A DNA stretch of 64,000 nucleotides from Amycolatopsis antarctica (lineage in GTDB: Bacteria > Actinomycetota > Actinomycetes > Mycobacteriales > Pseudonocardiaceae): positions 62,001-126,000 of the forward strand of contig NZ_NKYE01000008.1 in assembly GCF_002262875.1 (NCBI RefSeq). The letters run 5' to 3'. Position 1 is the stretch's first letter. Each line of letters opens with the position of its first letter. Under the pieces are notes generated by a model. It had not been told where the DNA came from and made no database searches. It saw only the letters and a program-made list of their open reading frames with translations. This document shows, in pieces, positions 1-8,912 of this stretch. The translations under genes and the position numbers were made by a program.

Positions 1-151
1 TCTGCTTGCCCACACCGGCGCGCGCGGCGATGGCCTCGATGGTCAGCCGGGTGTACCCGAGTTCGGTGACCAGTTCCCGTGCGGCGGTGAGGATGGCTAC
101 CCGGGACCGCTCGCTGCGGCGGGAGCTGTCGGGCGCGCTGTGCGGTGCCAT
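1..151 (-). CDS. TetR-family regulator, N-terminal part (runs off the left edge)
   Basis: Reading leftwards from the ATG at 151 gives about 50 residues ending at the window edge. They contain a typical TetR DNA-binding start: an Arg/Ser-rich tail, then ILTAARELVTELGYTRLTIEAIA, split as helix 1 and the first part of the helix-turn-helix, ending ARAGVGKQ. The ligand-binding domain lies outside the window. The gene starts 53 bp after the hydrolase gene on the same strand, so the two are probably co-transcribed, and the regulator may act on the palindrome at 1182-1198. The ligand cannot be guessed. Confidence 0.8.
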   Translation of the reverse strand, partial: MAPHSAPDSSRRSERSRVAILTAARELVTELGYTRLTIEAIAARAGVGKQ

Positions 152-204
152 GGCGCGCACGGTATCGCGCGGCGACGCGCCGGGGCCCGGCTCTCCCCGC
201 ACGC

Positions 205-1140
205 TCAGTCCTGCCGGTGCGCCGTCCCGGCGGGTGCCGTGCTCTCGCGGGTCCCGGCCGTGTGGGCGAGGATCGCGTCGGTCAGCGGGCCGAACAGCGC
301 GGGCGGCAGGGCGTGGCCGAGGCCTGGGATCTCCAGCAGCCGTGCCCCCCGGACGCACTGGGCGAGATGCCACGGATGCGGTGGCGGGAACAGTGGGTCG
401 GCGGTGGCGGCGAGCACCAGCGTGGGCACCTCGGTCGCGGCCAGCGCTTCGGTGCGCAACAGCCCGGACTGGTCGGCGGCCGCGAAGGCCTCGGAGATGT
501 CCTGACTGCCGGTGTGCTCGATGATGCCGCGTTCCAGTTCGCGGAAGTGCTGCTCGTCGAAGGGCAACTCCGCGCTGGCCAGCACCCGCCACAACCGGAT
601 CCTCCGGTCCAGTTCGGCGTCGAGTCCGGGCCCGGCCGCCGGGCGTGCCATCTCCTCGTCCAGCCAGGGGGCGACCCCGGGAAGTTCCGCGACGGGGACC
701 GTGCTCCCGTCGGCGCGGGCGAACGGTGTCTCGCTCACGGCGATCGTGGCCAGCAGGGTGGCACTGAGCAGCCGTTCCGGATGGTCGGCCATCAGGAGCT
801 GGGTCAGGATGCCGCCCAGCGACATGCCCACCACGTGCGCGCGTGCGATGCCGAGGCCGTCGAGCACGGCGCGCGCGTCCTCGGCGAGTTCGGCGATCCG
901 GTAGGGCCGCGTGGCGTAGGACCAGGTCGACTTCCCGGTGTCGCGGTGGTCGTAGCGGACGACGCGGTGGTCAGCGGCCAGCGTCTCGACGAGCGCGTCC
1001 GGCCAGCCCAGCCCCGAGGACTGCGCGCCCATGATCAGTAGCAGCGGCGGGGCGTCCGCCGGACCGCGCTGTTCGGTCCAGAGCCGGACACCGGGTTCCA
1101 CCTCGATGTACCGGACCAGTGGTGACGATGTATTCGGCAC
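205..1140 (-). CDS. Alpha/beta hydrolase (RdmC/methylesterase-like)
   Basis: A 311-residue alpha/beta-hydrolase-fold protein, probably cytosolic, with no signal peptide. The nucleophile elbow GMSLGG supplies the catalytic Ser, an oxyanion-hole stretch LLLIMGAQSSG lies near residue 30, and GLGHALPP near the end supplies the catalytic His. The closest recognisable style is the aclacinomycin-methylesterase-like group, but the substrate is not predictable. I chose the GTG at 1140 because GAGGGAG lies a few bases upstream and the conserved fold starts there; a longer reading frame to 1305 would cover the promoter and palindrome. It is followed by a TetR gene, probably its own regulator. Confidence 0.85.
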   Translation of the reverse strand: MPNTSSPLVRYIEVEPGVRLWTEQRGPADAPPLLLIMGAQSSGLGWPDALVETLAADHRVVRYDHRDTGKSTWSYATRPYRIAELAEDARAVLDGLGIARAHVVGMSLGGILTQLLMADHPERLLSATLLATIAVSETPFARADGSTVPVAELPGVAPWLDEEMARPAAGPGLDAELDRRIRLWRVLASAELPFDEQHFRELERGIIEHTGSQDISEAFAAADQSGLLRTEALAATEVPTLVLAATADPLFPPPHPWHLAQCVRGARLLEIPGLGHALPPALFGPLTDAILAHTAGTRESTAPAGTAHRQD

Positions 1141-1181
1141 GGGGATCTCCCTCGGGGTCGACTGGGCTGGACTTGACTGAA

Positions 1182-1198
1182 CGAGACGTATCGTCTCG
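1182..1198. promoter_or_regulatory. Palindromic operator candidate, CGAGACG-N3-CGTCTCG
   Basis: A perfect 7-3-7 inverted repeat sits in the 165-bp space between the divergent hydrolase and GGDEF/HD-GYP genes, 42 bp upstream of the hydrolase GTG. Size and symmetry fit a TetR dimer site, and a TetR gene lies downstream of the hydrolase. Seen: the palindrome. Inferred: that this TetR binds it. Confidence 0.6.
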
Positions 1199-1305
1199 CT
1201 AAGGCGACGGTACGTCAACCGGTACCGGCGTTCGCCCGCGTCCGTTCGGGCGGTGGAACGGAGCCCGGCATGCACCCGCGGTGAACGGCTCAGCATGATG
1301 GTCAC

Positions 1306-3360
1306 GTGTGGATTGGCTATCTGATCGGCGGCGTCGCCGCGGTATGCGCGTACTACACCTCAGTGCTGGCCGACGCCCCGCCGGTCGTCCGCGTGACCCT
1401 CTACTGCCTGGTGAGTGCGTCCGCGGCGATCGCGGTGCTCTGCGGCTGCCTGCGCAACCGGCCCCGGTCGCCGCTGCCGTGGATCCTGATCGGGCTGAGC
1501 CAGGTCGTGTACGCGGTCGCGGACTGTTACTTCTACATCGCGCACTTCGTCCTGGACATCACCACGTTCCCGGCGCTGGCCGACATCTTCTACCTCGGCC
1601 ACTATCCGCTCGTCGTCACCGGGCTGGTCGTGTTCATCCGGCGCCGCTCCCCCGGCGGTGACCTGCCCGCCCTGCTGGACGCGGCGCTGCTGGCGGTGGT
1701 CACTGCGACGATGTCCTGGCTCTACCTGATCGCACCGCAGGCACAGGCCGACTCGCCGACCCTGGTCAAGATCGTCTCCGTGGCCTACCCGGTGATGGAC
1801 CTGATGATGTTCGCCGTGGCGCTGCGGCTGATCCTGGGCAGCGGCAGCAGGCCGTTGCCCTTCTTCCTGTTGTCCGCGAACCTTTTGCTGTTCTTCGCCG
1901 CCGACAGCACCTACGTGCTGCAGCAGCTCAACGGCACCTACGGGGCCGGGAACTTCCTGGACGCCATCTGGCTGTTCGGCAACCTCGCACTCGGCGCCTC
2001 CGCGCTGCACCCGACGATGGGACTGGTCGGCACCCCTCGGCCACCGGACTACGACCCCGGACCCGGCGGGTACCGGATCGTCGCGCTCTGCGCGGCCAGC
2101 CTCATCGCACCGGCGATCCTGCTGGTGCAGCACTTCCAGGGCGACCACGCCGACATCCCGGTCATCGCGATCGCGTGCGGGGTGCTGTTCCTGCTCACCA
2201 TCGCCCGGATGGCGGTCCTGGTGGCGCACCAGCGCCAGATCGCCATCACCGACGCTCTCACCGGCCTGCACACCCGGCGGTTCCTGGAGACCCGGCTGCC
2301 CGCGGCGATGCACGAGTGCGATCGCTCCGGGGGCTCACTCGCGCTGCTGATCGCCGATGTGGACCACTTCAAGTCCGTCAACGACCGCTTCGGCCATCCG
2401 GTCGGCGACCGGGTGCTGATCGAGATCGCCCGCAGGCTCCGCGCGGTGACACGGGAGAACGACCTGCTGGCCCGGTACGGCGGGGAGGAGTTCGCGGTGC
2501 TGGTCCGCGGCACCGTCGGCGACGACGCCGCGGTCATCGGCGAACGCCTGCGCAGGCGGGTCGCCGAGACTCCGATCGCCCTGCCCGACGGCCGCCACGT
2601 CGACGTGACCATCTCGGTCGGAACGTCGAGTTACCCGCTGCACGGGACCACCTCGGCCGAACTGGTGACCGCCGCCGACCGCGCGCTCTACGCCGCCAAG
2701 GAACAGGGTCGCGACCAGATCGTGCTGGGCGACGATCCGGTCGTCGCCTCGACCACGGGCCACCGGCACGCCCCGGTGCTGCTCGATCTCGACGCCCTGG
2801 CCACCGAGGTGGACGGCTGGCTCTCCGCCCACGAGCACAGCAGCGCGGTCGGCGCCTGGGCGGGACTGGTGGCCGAGCATCTCGGCCACTCCCCCGCGAC
2901 GGTGCGGCGCTGCGAGATCGCCGGCAGGCTGCACGACATCGGCAAGGCGATGATCTCCGCCGACATCTGGTCCAGCAGGGAGAAGCTCACCGACCAGGAG
3001 TGGCGGCGCATCCGCAGGCATCCCGACTACGGCTGGCGGATGCTGCGCGGTGTGCCGGGCCAGGAGGACGTCGCCGTGATCGTGCGCCAGCACCACGAGC
3101 GCCTCGACGGCAGGGGCTACCCGGACGGGCTCCGCGGCGCCGAGATCCGGGCCGAGGCACGGATCGTGACGGTCTGCGACTGCTGGGCGGCGATGCTCGC
3201 CGAGCGCGTCTACCACGCGCCGCTGACCGAGGAACAGGCACGCGCGGAACTGCTCGCCGGCCGTGGCACGCAGTACGACCCGGACGTGGTCGACGCTTTC
3301 CTCACCTTGTGGGACAACGGGATTCTCGGTCCACTGCCCAGGCTGCGGTCCCGGACCTGA
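1306..3360 (+). CDS. Membrane GGDEF + HD-GYP protein (c-di-GMP synthesis and breakdown)
   Basis: A 684-residue protein with about 10 hydrophobic segments in residues 1-310, a GGDEF domain at about 315-480 and an HD-GYP domain at about 510-670. The cyclase motif is intact (YGGEEF, about residues 391-396). The HD-GYP domain also keeps its hallmarks: HDIGK, then HHERLDGRGYPDGL. The protein therefore has the residues for both making cyclic di-GMP from GTP and hydrolysing it. The membrane part resembles MASE-type sensors but I cannot name the class. The start is a GTG at 1306; no better in-frame start was seen. It is divergent from the hydrolase and convergent with the TenA-like gene, so probably monocistronic. 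Confidence 0.9.
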   Translation: MWIGYLIGGVAAVCAYYTSVLADAPPVVRVTLYCLVSASAAIAVLCGCLRNRPRSPLPWILIGLSQVVYAVADCYFYIAHFVLDITTFPALADIFYLGHYPLVVTGLVVFIRRRSPGGDLPALLDAALLAVVTATMSWLYLIAPQAQADSPTLVKIVSVAYPVMDLMMFAVALRLILGSGSRPLPFFLLSANLLLFFAADSTYVLQQLNGTYGAGNFLDAIWLFGNLALGASALHPTMGLVGTPRPPDYDPGPGGYRIVALCAASLIAPAILLVQHFQGDHADIPVIAIACGVLFLLTIARMAVLVAHQRQIAITDALTGLHTRRFLETRLPAAMHECDRSGGSLALLIADVDHFKSVNDRFGHPVGDRVLIEIARRLRAVTRENDLLARYGGEEFAVLVRGTVGDDAAVIGERLRRRVAETPIALPDGRHVDVTISVGTSSYPLHGTTSAELVTAADRALYAAKEQGRDQIVLGDDPVVASTTGHRHAPVLLDLDALATEVDGWLSAHEHSSAVGAWAGLVAEHLGHSPATVRRCEIAGRLHDIGKAMISADIWSSREKLTDQEWRRIRRHPDYGWRMLRGVPGQEDVAVIVRQHHERLDGRGYPDGLRGAEIRAEARIVTVCDCWAAMLAERVYHAPLTEEQARAELLAGRGTQYDPDVVDAFLTLWDNGILGPLPRLRSRT

Positions 3361-3385
3361 GGCCGCGCCCGGAGCCGCCGGGAGG

Positions 3386-4039
3386 TCAGGACTGTTCGGC
3401 CAGGGTGTTCCAGAAGGTCAGCTCGTAGCTCTGGAAGAGGCGCGCGTAACGGCGGGCACGCACGGCGTCGAGGGTCCCCGCGGCGAGGCCCTCGTCCACG
3501 GCGGCGACGGCCTGGTCGTCCGGCTGCGGGGTGGCGAAGAAGTCGAAGAAGCCGCACGCCTGCTCACTGAACCCGTAGTGCTCGCGCATCCCTCCGGCGA
3601 TCTCCGCGCAGTAACGGCCCCAGGCGGCGAAGTTCGCGGTGATGGCGACGGCGACCTCGGCGGGGTCCCCGTTCAGCGCGAGCCAGGCGAAGTAGGCCGG
3701 GTAGGCCTGGCAGCCCGCCTGCGGTTCGTAGGCGCGCAGGTCGTCCTCATCCATGCCGGCCTCGGCGGCGAGTGCGGGCAGTTTCGCCAGGGCCAGGTCC
3801 TCCCCGCCCGCGAGGCCGCCGAAGTAGCGCCGCGCCTCCAGCCCGCCGGAACGCGCCGCGAGGGTGTGGAAGCTGCGCCAGTCGCTGGGCACGATGTGCA
3901 GTTCCTCCGCCGCGATGACACCGAACACCCGCCGCGGAGCGGTACCGGCGGCGATCAGCGGCGCCAGCCGGTTCTCGTCATCCCGGGGCGCCAGTTCTTC
4001 CTGCACGGCCCGCAACAGTTCCCGCCCGGCGGAAGTCAT
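3386..4039 (-). CDS. TenA/PqqC-like heme-oxygenase-fold protein
   Basis: 217 residues, all-helical in character, with the layout of TenA-family (thiaminase II/PqqC-like) proteins: ELHIVPSDWRSF near residue 50, a central AYPAYFAWLALNG helix and a late YGFSEQACGFFDFF stretch. Family members salvage thiamine pyrimidines or act as non-enzymatic helix bundles; no other thiamine genes are nearby, so the role stays open. The ATG at 4039 begins the conserved region and has GGAG upstream; the reading frame is open further, but that part overlaps the methyltransferase gene. It is convergent with the GGDEF/HD-GYP gene, 25 bp apart. Confidence 0.75.
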   Translation of the reverse strand: MTSAGRELLRAVQEELAPRDDENRLAPLIAAGTAPRRVFGVIAAEELHIVPSDWRSFHTLAARSGGLEARRYFGGLAGGEDLALAKLPALAAEAGMDEDDLRAYEPQAGCQAYPAYFAWLALNGDPAEVAVAITANFAAWGRYCAEIAGGMREHYGFSEQACGFFDFFATPQPDDQAVAAVDEGLAAGTLDAVRARRYARLFQSYELTFWNTLAEQS

Positions 4040-4201
4040 CTCCCACGGCTCCTTCGTCTCGGTGGATGGTGTCGATCGGCGTGGCCCGGTGTCCGGCGCC
4101 GGAGGCAGCCTAGGCCCTGGCCGGTGCTTGCAGGGCGATGGGATTCGTGGCGGCGCGGTTGCCGGCACGGCAGGGGCGCCGACCTGGGATCGTTGCCCGC
4201 G

Positions 4202-4798
4202 ATGGACGTCTACTGGAACCACAACACCGCCTACCACCCGCGGATCGTGACCGCGGCTCGGCGACTGGGCGGGACCGCGCTGGACATCGGCTGCGGGGAC
4301 GGGTTGCTCGCCGCCCGGCTCGCCGAGGTCTGCGAGCACGTGGTGGGCGTGGAACCCGACGCGACGGCGATGGATCGGGCCCGCGTACGGCTGGGGCACC
4401 GGCCCGGGGTCACGCTGCACCACGGGTCGTTCCCGGCGTGGCCGCCGGACGGCGAGCGTTACGACCTGGTCACCCTCGTCGCCACCCTGCACCATCTCGA
4501 CACCGCGACCGCGCTGACGCGGGCCCGTGACCTGCTCCGGCCGGGCGGCGAGCTGTTCGTCGTGGGACTCACCCGCAACGCGACCGCGGGTGACTGGGTG
4601 CTGTCCGGTCTGGCGCTGCCGTGGGTGCGGGCGCTCGGTGTGCTGCACCGGGAGCGCCGGGACGCCGGCCTGGTCACGGCGCGACCGCAGGAGTCCCTCG
4701 CCGAGATCCGTGGGCACGCGGACCGGTTGCTGCCCGGGGCGACCCTGCGCCGGGGCCTCTACTACCGGTACGTGCTGCGCTGGACCAGGCCGCGCTGA
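4202..4798 (+). CDS. Class I SAM-dependent methyltransferase
   Basis: 198 residues with the class I Rossmann signature: the SAM-binding loop LDIGCGDGLLAARL near residue 30, the acidic strand VVGVEPD, and LVTLVATLHHLD as post-motif. The C-terminal half (LLRPGGELFVVGL) matches the UbiE/Methyltransf_11 class. The acceptor is unknown. The start is the ATG at 4202; the frame is open upstream but that part overlaps the oppositely oriented TenA-like gene and is not conserved in style. It is divergent from the TenA-like gene and followed by the YciO-like gene, 76 bp on. Confidence 0.85.
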   Translation: MDVYWNHNTAYHPRIVTAARRLGGTALDIGCGDGLLAARLAEVCEHVVGVEPDATAMDRARVRLGHRPGVTLHHGSFPAWPPDGERYDLVTLVATLHHLDTATALTRARDLLRPGGELFVVGLTRNATAGDWVLSGLALPWVRALGVLHRERRDAGLVTARPQESLAEIRGHADRLLPGATLRRGLYYRYVLRWTRPR

Positions 4799-4874
4799 AC
4801 CGCGGCCGGTGGGCCGCCACGCCGGGCGCCGCGGGCGGTCCCGGCCATCGGACGGGCACCTCTAAGCTCGCCGG

Positions 4875-5495
4875 ATGGCGAAGTACTTCGACGTGCATCC
4901 GGACAACCCGCAACGGCGCACGGTCGGGCAGGTGGTCGACATCGTGCGCTCCGACGGTCTCGTCGCCTATCCCACCGACTCCTGTTTCGCGCTGGGTTGT
5001 CAACTGGGCAACCGGGACGGAATCGACCGGATCCGCACGATCCGGCGACTCGATCATCGCCACCACTTCACCCTGATGTGCCGGGACTTCGCGCAGCTCG
5101 GCCAGTTCGTGGTCGTCAACAACGCCGTGTTCCGCGCCATCAAGGCATCCACGCCGGGCAGCTACACCTTCATCCTGCCTGCGACGAAGGAGGTGCCGCG
5201 CAGACTGATGCATCCGAAGAAGAAGACGGTCGGCGTCCGGATCCCCGATCACGTCGTCACCCAGGCGCTGCTCGCCGAACTCGGTGAGCCGATGCTGTCC
5301 AGCACGCTGCTGCTGCCCGGCAGGGAGGAGCCGATGACGCAGGGCTGGGAGATCAAGGAGGAACTCGACCACGTGGTGGAGGCCGTCGTCGACTCCGGCG
5401 ACTGCGGCACGGAACCGACCACCGTGGTGGACTTCTCCCAGGGTGAGGCCGAGATCGTCCGGTTCGGTGCGGGAGACCCAGCCCGCTTCGAGTGA
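4875..5495 (+). CDS. YciO/YrdC-family (threonylcarbamoyl-AMP synthase-like) protein
   Basis: 206 residues of the Sua5/YciO/YrdC/YwlC fold: AYPTDSCFALGCQL (nucleotide-binding start), KPTG-region equivalent HHFTLMCRDFAQL, PGSYTFILPAT and VGVRIPDH. The spacing matches the YciO branch rather than TsaC/Sua5, because there is no C-terminal Sua5 domain and the motif reads RLDHRHHF instead of the KRP type. YrdC and Sua5 make the threonylcarbamoyl-adenylate used for tRNA t6A; the role of YciO is less certain. The start at 4875 follows a short leader. It is probably a single gene. Confidence 0.85.
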   Translation: MAKYFDVHPDNPQRRTVGQVVDIVRSDGLVAYPTDSCFALGCQLGNRDGIDRIRTIRRLDHRHHFTLMCRDFAQLGQFVVVNNAVFRAIKASTPGSYTFILPATKEVPRRLMHPKKKTVGVRIPDHVVTQALLAELGEPMLSSTLLLPGREEPMTQGWEIKEELDHVVEAVVDSGDCGTEPTTVVDFSQGEAEIVRFGAGDPARFE

Positions 5496-5552
5496 TCTCT
5501 CGCCGGTCGCCGTGCGCTGCCGGCCGGGCGGGGAACTGGCACGGTCGGGGGC

Positions 5553-5978
5553 ATGGGACGTCCGAGCGGCACCGTCCGGGGTGCGAGGCACGTGGGGCGC
5601 ACGATCGCGGGTACGGCCGTGCTCGCCGTGCTGACGGCGGGGGTGTGGTGGCTGTGGCTGGGTTCCGACACCACGTACCAGCCCGACCCGGTGACAGGCG
5701 CGAGCAGCGGCCCCTACGAGGCACCGCAGATCGCCGCCTGTGTGCTCTGCCTGGCCCTGCTGTGCGTCGGCGGCACGATGTTGTTGCCGCCGGCGCTGGT
5801 CGCGATCACCGTGACCGCCGCGTTCACGGTGACGTGGTCGATCCGGGCCTCGGCCGAGGACAGCAGCGGACTGTGGGCCGTCGGGGCCGCCCTGCTGGGT
5901 TTCGGCACGGCGGTGGGCACCGGCCTGGCGGTGACCGCGACGTGGGCGCTGCGCTCCCGCCTGCGACGCCGGCGCTGA
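5553..5978 (+). CDS. Small four-helix membrane protein, unknown function
   Basis: 141 residues with four hydrophobic segments (about 18-36, 58-78, 80-100, 110-133), a basic N-terminus (RGARHVGR) and an Arg-rich tail (RSRLRRRR), giving cytoplasmic ends. No motif allows a function. The ATG at 5553 has a weak ribosome site. It ends 9 bp before the oppositely oriented deacetylase/glycosyltransferase gene. Confidence 0.65.
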   Translation: MGRPSGTVRGARHVGRTIAGTAVLAVLTAGVWWLWLGSDTTYQPDPVTGASSGPYEAPQIAACVLCLALLCVGGTMLLPPALVAITVTAAFTVTWSIRASAEDSSGLWAVGAALLGFGTAVGTGLAVTATWALRSRLRRRR

Positions 5979-5987
5979 TCCCGGCCG

Positions 5988-8213
5988 TCACCCGGCTCGG
6001 CGGGCGGGCGAATCGCCCGGCACTCCCGCGGCGGGGGCCGGTACCGGCGAGTCCACATCGGACACCAGATTCGACTCCACAGTGGACTCCGGATCTTGGA
6101 CCGTGGTGTCCGCGCGCCGGGCCATCGCTTCCAGCGCCCCGGTGCGCCGCATCTGCTGCCACCGCACCCGGATTCCGGACGCCGCGGCGCCAAGCGACTG
6201 TCCAAGTACGACGTACATCAACTGCCGGTAGACGAGCTGCTGCGCGGGCATCATCCACAGCACCCGCTTCGATTCACCGTCCAGGTGGAACGCGTACGCC
6301 GCGCCCGCGGTCTGGATTCCCAGCACCGACAGCCACAGCACCAGGGTGGTGACCGGGTTCAGGAAGAACAGGCCGTACACGAGGAAGACGTCGATCAGCG
6401 GTGCGGTCACCGGAAGCAGGATCTGGAAGGCGATGACGTGCAGCAGGCCGAACCGCCCGATCCGTCCCGCGGCGCCGCGCTGCAGGATCGCCCGGCGGTG
6501 CTTCCAGATCGCCTGCATCGTGCCGTAGGTCCAGCGGAAGCGCTGCTGCCGGAGCTGACGCACCGAGGTGGGCGCCTCGGTCCAGGCGACCGCGTCGGCC
6601 GCGTAGACCATCCGCCAGCCCGCCCGGCCGATCGCGATGGTGAGGTCGGTGTCCTCGGCGAGCGTCTCGCGACTGACCCCTCCGGCATCGGTCAGCGCAG
6701 CCCGGTGGAACGCACCGGCCGCCCCGGGAATCGTGGGCATCGACCCGGTCACGTCGTGCGCGCGGCGGTCGATGTTGAATCCCACCACGTACTCGATGTG
6801 CTGCAGGCGAGTCAGGAAGGTCGCCCGGTTGGCGATCTTCACGTTGCCCGCGACCGCACCGACCTCCGGATCGGCGAAGGGCCGCACCAGCCGTCCGACG
6901 GTCTCCGATTCGAAGATCGTGTCGCCGTCGACCATCACGATCAGGTCGTGCCGGGCGTGCCGGACACCGGCGTTCAGTGCGGCCGCCTTGCCCCCGTTCG
7001 CCTGCCGGACGACGCGAACTCCTGGCAGGTCCAGCGCCTCGACGAGTTCCGCCGTGCCGTCGGTGGAGCCGTCGTCGACGACGATCACCTCGATCGGATG
7101 GGTGCTCGCCACGATGGAGCGGATCGCCACCTCGATGTTGGCCTTCTCGTTGAACGCGGGCACTATCACCGACACGGGTGCGGTGACCGCGGGAAGCAGG
7201 CTCCAGCCCGGCACCCTGCGCGCGTGCCTGCGTGCGACGAGCACCATCAGCAGCAGGCGGGCGACCACCAGGATGCCGACCCCGAGCAGAATCCACTGCA
7301 GTACGGTCACCACCCCGATCGCCACCCCGACGACCCCCAGCAGGACGCCGCCCGCGAACCGGTCGTCGCCGGGGGCGGGCTGGTTGGCGGGCGGCAGCCC
7401 GACCGCCGCGGTGACCGTGGTGAAGCGGTACCCCTGTTGCTTCAGCGACGGGATGAGGATGTCGAGCGCGGCTACGGTCTGCGAACGGTCACCACCCGCG
7501 TCGTGCATCAGCACGATGGCGCCCTCCCCCGCCGGCGGGGTGGAGTTGCGGACGATCGTCTCCACGCCGGGTCGGCCCCAGTCGTCGCTGTCGGTGTCAC
7601 TGAACACGCTCAGGTATCCGCGCGCCGCGGCCTCCTGGACGGTGCGGTAGCCGAGATCGTCGATCGATGCCGCCATCGACGAGAACGGCGGCCGGAACAG
7701 GTAGCTGGTCACCCCGGCCGCCCCCGAGATGGCGAGCTGCGTCTGGTCCAGTTCGAGATCGAGCTGCCACAGCGGCATCTCCACCGGATTGGCGTGGGTG
7801 AAGGTGTGGTGCGCCAGCTCCGAGCCGGACTGGTGGATCGCGCGGATCAGCTCCGGGTGGCTGGTCGCCCGTGAACCCACCACGAAGAAGGTGGCCCGCA
7901 CCCCGTGCTTGCGCAGGACCGCCAGCACCTCGGGTGTCCAGCGGGGGTCCGGGCCGTCGTCGAAGGTCAGCGCGATGGTGCCCTCCGGCACGGAGCGCGA
8001 ACTCACCGGGGTGTGCGCGGCGTCGACGACCGCTCCACCCTCGAGTACCGCCCTCGGCACGTTGCCGGTTCCCACCGGTTCGTGCCCCAGCGCGTCGTTG
8101 ACGATTCCGGCGCCGGCGAGTCCGGAGATCACCAGCAGCACGCCGAGCAGGACGGTGGCGATGAACGCGAAGAACCAGGAAAGCCGGAAGCGCGGTCGTG
8201 GGATGGCGGGCAT
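5988..8213 (-). CDS. Bifunctional polysaccharide deacetylase / family 2 glycosyltransferase
   Basis: 741 residues. A transmembrane helix near residues 11-33 is followed by an extracellular NodB deacetylase domain (about 75-270) with its metal and catalytic motifs: TFDDGPDP, HHTFTH, RPPFS and LMHDAGG. Two or three further helices lead into a GT2 domain (about 345-600) with VIVPAFNE, VVDDGSTDGT, DGDT, EDTD and the processive QRFRW signature. This fusion type is known in actinobacteria and is expected to polymerise and deacetylate a beta-linked N-acetylhexosamine or related glycan at the membrane. It lies 9 bp downstream of a membrane-anchored partner gene, as one operon. Confidence 0.9.
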   Translation of the reverse strand: MPAIPRPRFRLSWFFAFIATVLLGVLLVISGLAGAGIVNDALGHEPVGTGNVPRAVLEGGAVVDAAHTPVSSRSVPEGTIALTFDDGPDPRWTPEVLAVLRKHGVRATFFVVGSRATSHPELIRAIHQSGSELAHHTFTHANPVEMPLWQLDLELDQTQLAISGAAGVTSYLFRPPFSSMAASIDDLGYRTVQEAAARGYLSVFSDTDSDDWGRPGVETIVRNSTPPAGEGAIVLMHDAGGDRSQTVAALDILIPSLKQQGYRFTTVTAAVGLPPANQPAPGDDRFAGGVLLGVVGVAIGVVTVLQWILLGVGILVVARLLLMVLVARRHARRVPGWSLLPAVTAPVSVIVPAFNEKANIEVAIRSIVASTHPIEVIVVDDGSTDGTAELVEALDLPGVRVVRQANGGKAAALNAGVRHARHDLIVMVDGDTIFESETVGRLVRPFADPEVGAVAGNVKIANRATFLTRLQHIEYVVGFNIDRRAHDVTGSMPTIPGAAGAFHRAALTDAGGVSRETLAEDTDLTIAIGRAGWRMVYAADAVAWTEAPTSVRQLRQQRFRWTYGTMQAIWKHRRAILQRGAAGRIGRFGLLHVIAFQILLPVTAPLIDVFLVYGLFFLNPVTTLVLWLSVLGIQTAGAAYAFHLDGESKRVLWMMPAQQLVYRQLMYVVLGQSLGAAASGIRVRWQQMRRTGALEAMARRADTTVQDPESTVESNLVSDVDSPVPAPAAGVPGDSPARRAG
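6074..6088. repeat. Imperfect copy of the dispersed GTCCAC-N-GTGGAC palindrome
   Basis: The sequence reads ACTCCACAGTGGACT: one mismatch in the outer arms of the 13-bp palindrome found repeatedly in this window. It lies inside the 3' part of the deacetylase/glycosyltransferase gene. Confidence 0.35.
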
Positions 8214-8222
8214 GGCGGGCCG

Positions 8223-8912
8223 CTACGGCGTGGCTGCCGGGTCGGCGGCGGGCTGGACCGTTTCGGCGGGCGGGTCCACGGTGCCGGGCGGCTCCGGCAC
8301 GACGGAGGTCGGCTCGGGTTCGGGCACGGGTTCCGGTGCGGGCATCGGGGTGGCAGGCGGGACGGGAGGCTCGCCGGCGACGGGTGCCGCCGGTGTCGGC
8401 GGCGCCGGTGCGGCGACCACGGAGGCGAGCATGGCCGCCACCCGCGGCGTCGGTGCCGGCGCCGGACCGGAGAGGGCCGCGACCTGGGCCTGCGGTGCAC
8501 GCACGGCCGCGGCGGGGACCCCCGCGGCCGGTGCCCGCCGCCCGCTCGGAACACCGGTCGCGGGCTCGCGCTCCGGCGGGACGACCTCGTCGGCGCGCAC
8601 TCGCACCGGCGCACGGTCGAGCAGGGGCGCCTCCTCCACGATCCGCGGTTCGGCGTCCGCCCGTTCCGGGCGGTCGCCCCCGGTGTCCGGGAGCAGGTGG
8701 ACGGGCGCCTGCGTCAGCAGGAGGGCGGCGACCGCGATGAAGGCCGCCGCACCGACCGACGCCGCTCCGCCGGACAGTCGCACCCAGATCCGCCGGCGCC
8801 CGCGCGCGTCGACGAACACGGGACTCACCAGGTCGGGTTCCCCGGGCGAGTCCCCGCCCCGCGAGCCGTCATCCATCCGCCGGTTCGTGTCGGCAACCTC
8901 TTCGTTCGACAT
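8223..8912 (-). CDS. Single-pass membrane protein with long Pro/Ala/Val-rich outer tail
   Basis: 229 residues. A hydrophilic N-terminus (residues 1-40) precedes a basic stop-transfer RGRRRIWVR and one helix at about residues 48-68. The rest is a low-complexity region rich in Pro, Ala, Val and Glu (APAPPTPAAPVAGEPPVPP type) and looks disordered and cell-wall spanning. It ends 9 bp before the deacetylase/glycosyltransferase gene, so it may anchor or regulate that enzyme. No family is recognised. The ATG at 8912 has GAGAAAGAG upstream. Confidence 0.6.
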   Translation of the reverse strand: MSNEEVADTNRRMDDGSRGGDSPGEPDLVSPVFVDARGRRRIWVRLSGGAASVGAAAFIAVAALLLTQAPVHLLPDTGGDRPERADAEPRIVEEAPLLDRAPVRVRADEVVPPEREPATGVPSGRRAPAAGVPAAAVRAPQAQVAALSGPAPAPTPRVAAMLASVVAAPAPPTPAAPVAGEPPVPPATPMPAPEPVPEPEPTSVVPEPPGTVDPPAETVQPAADPAATP

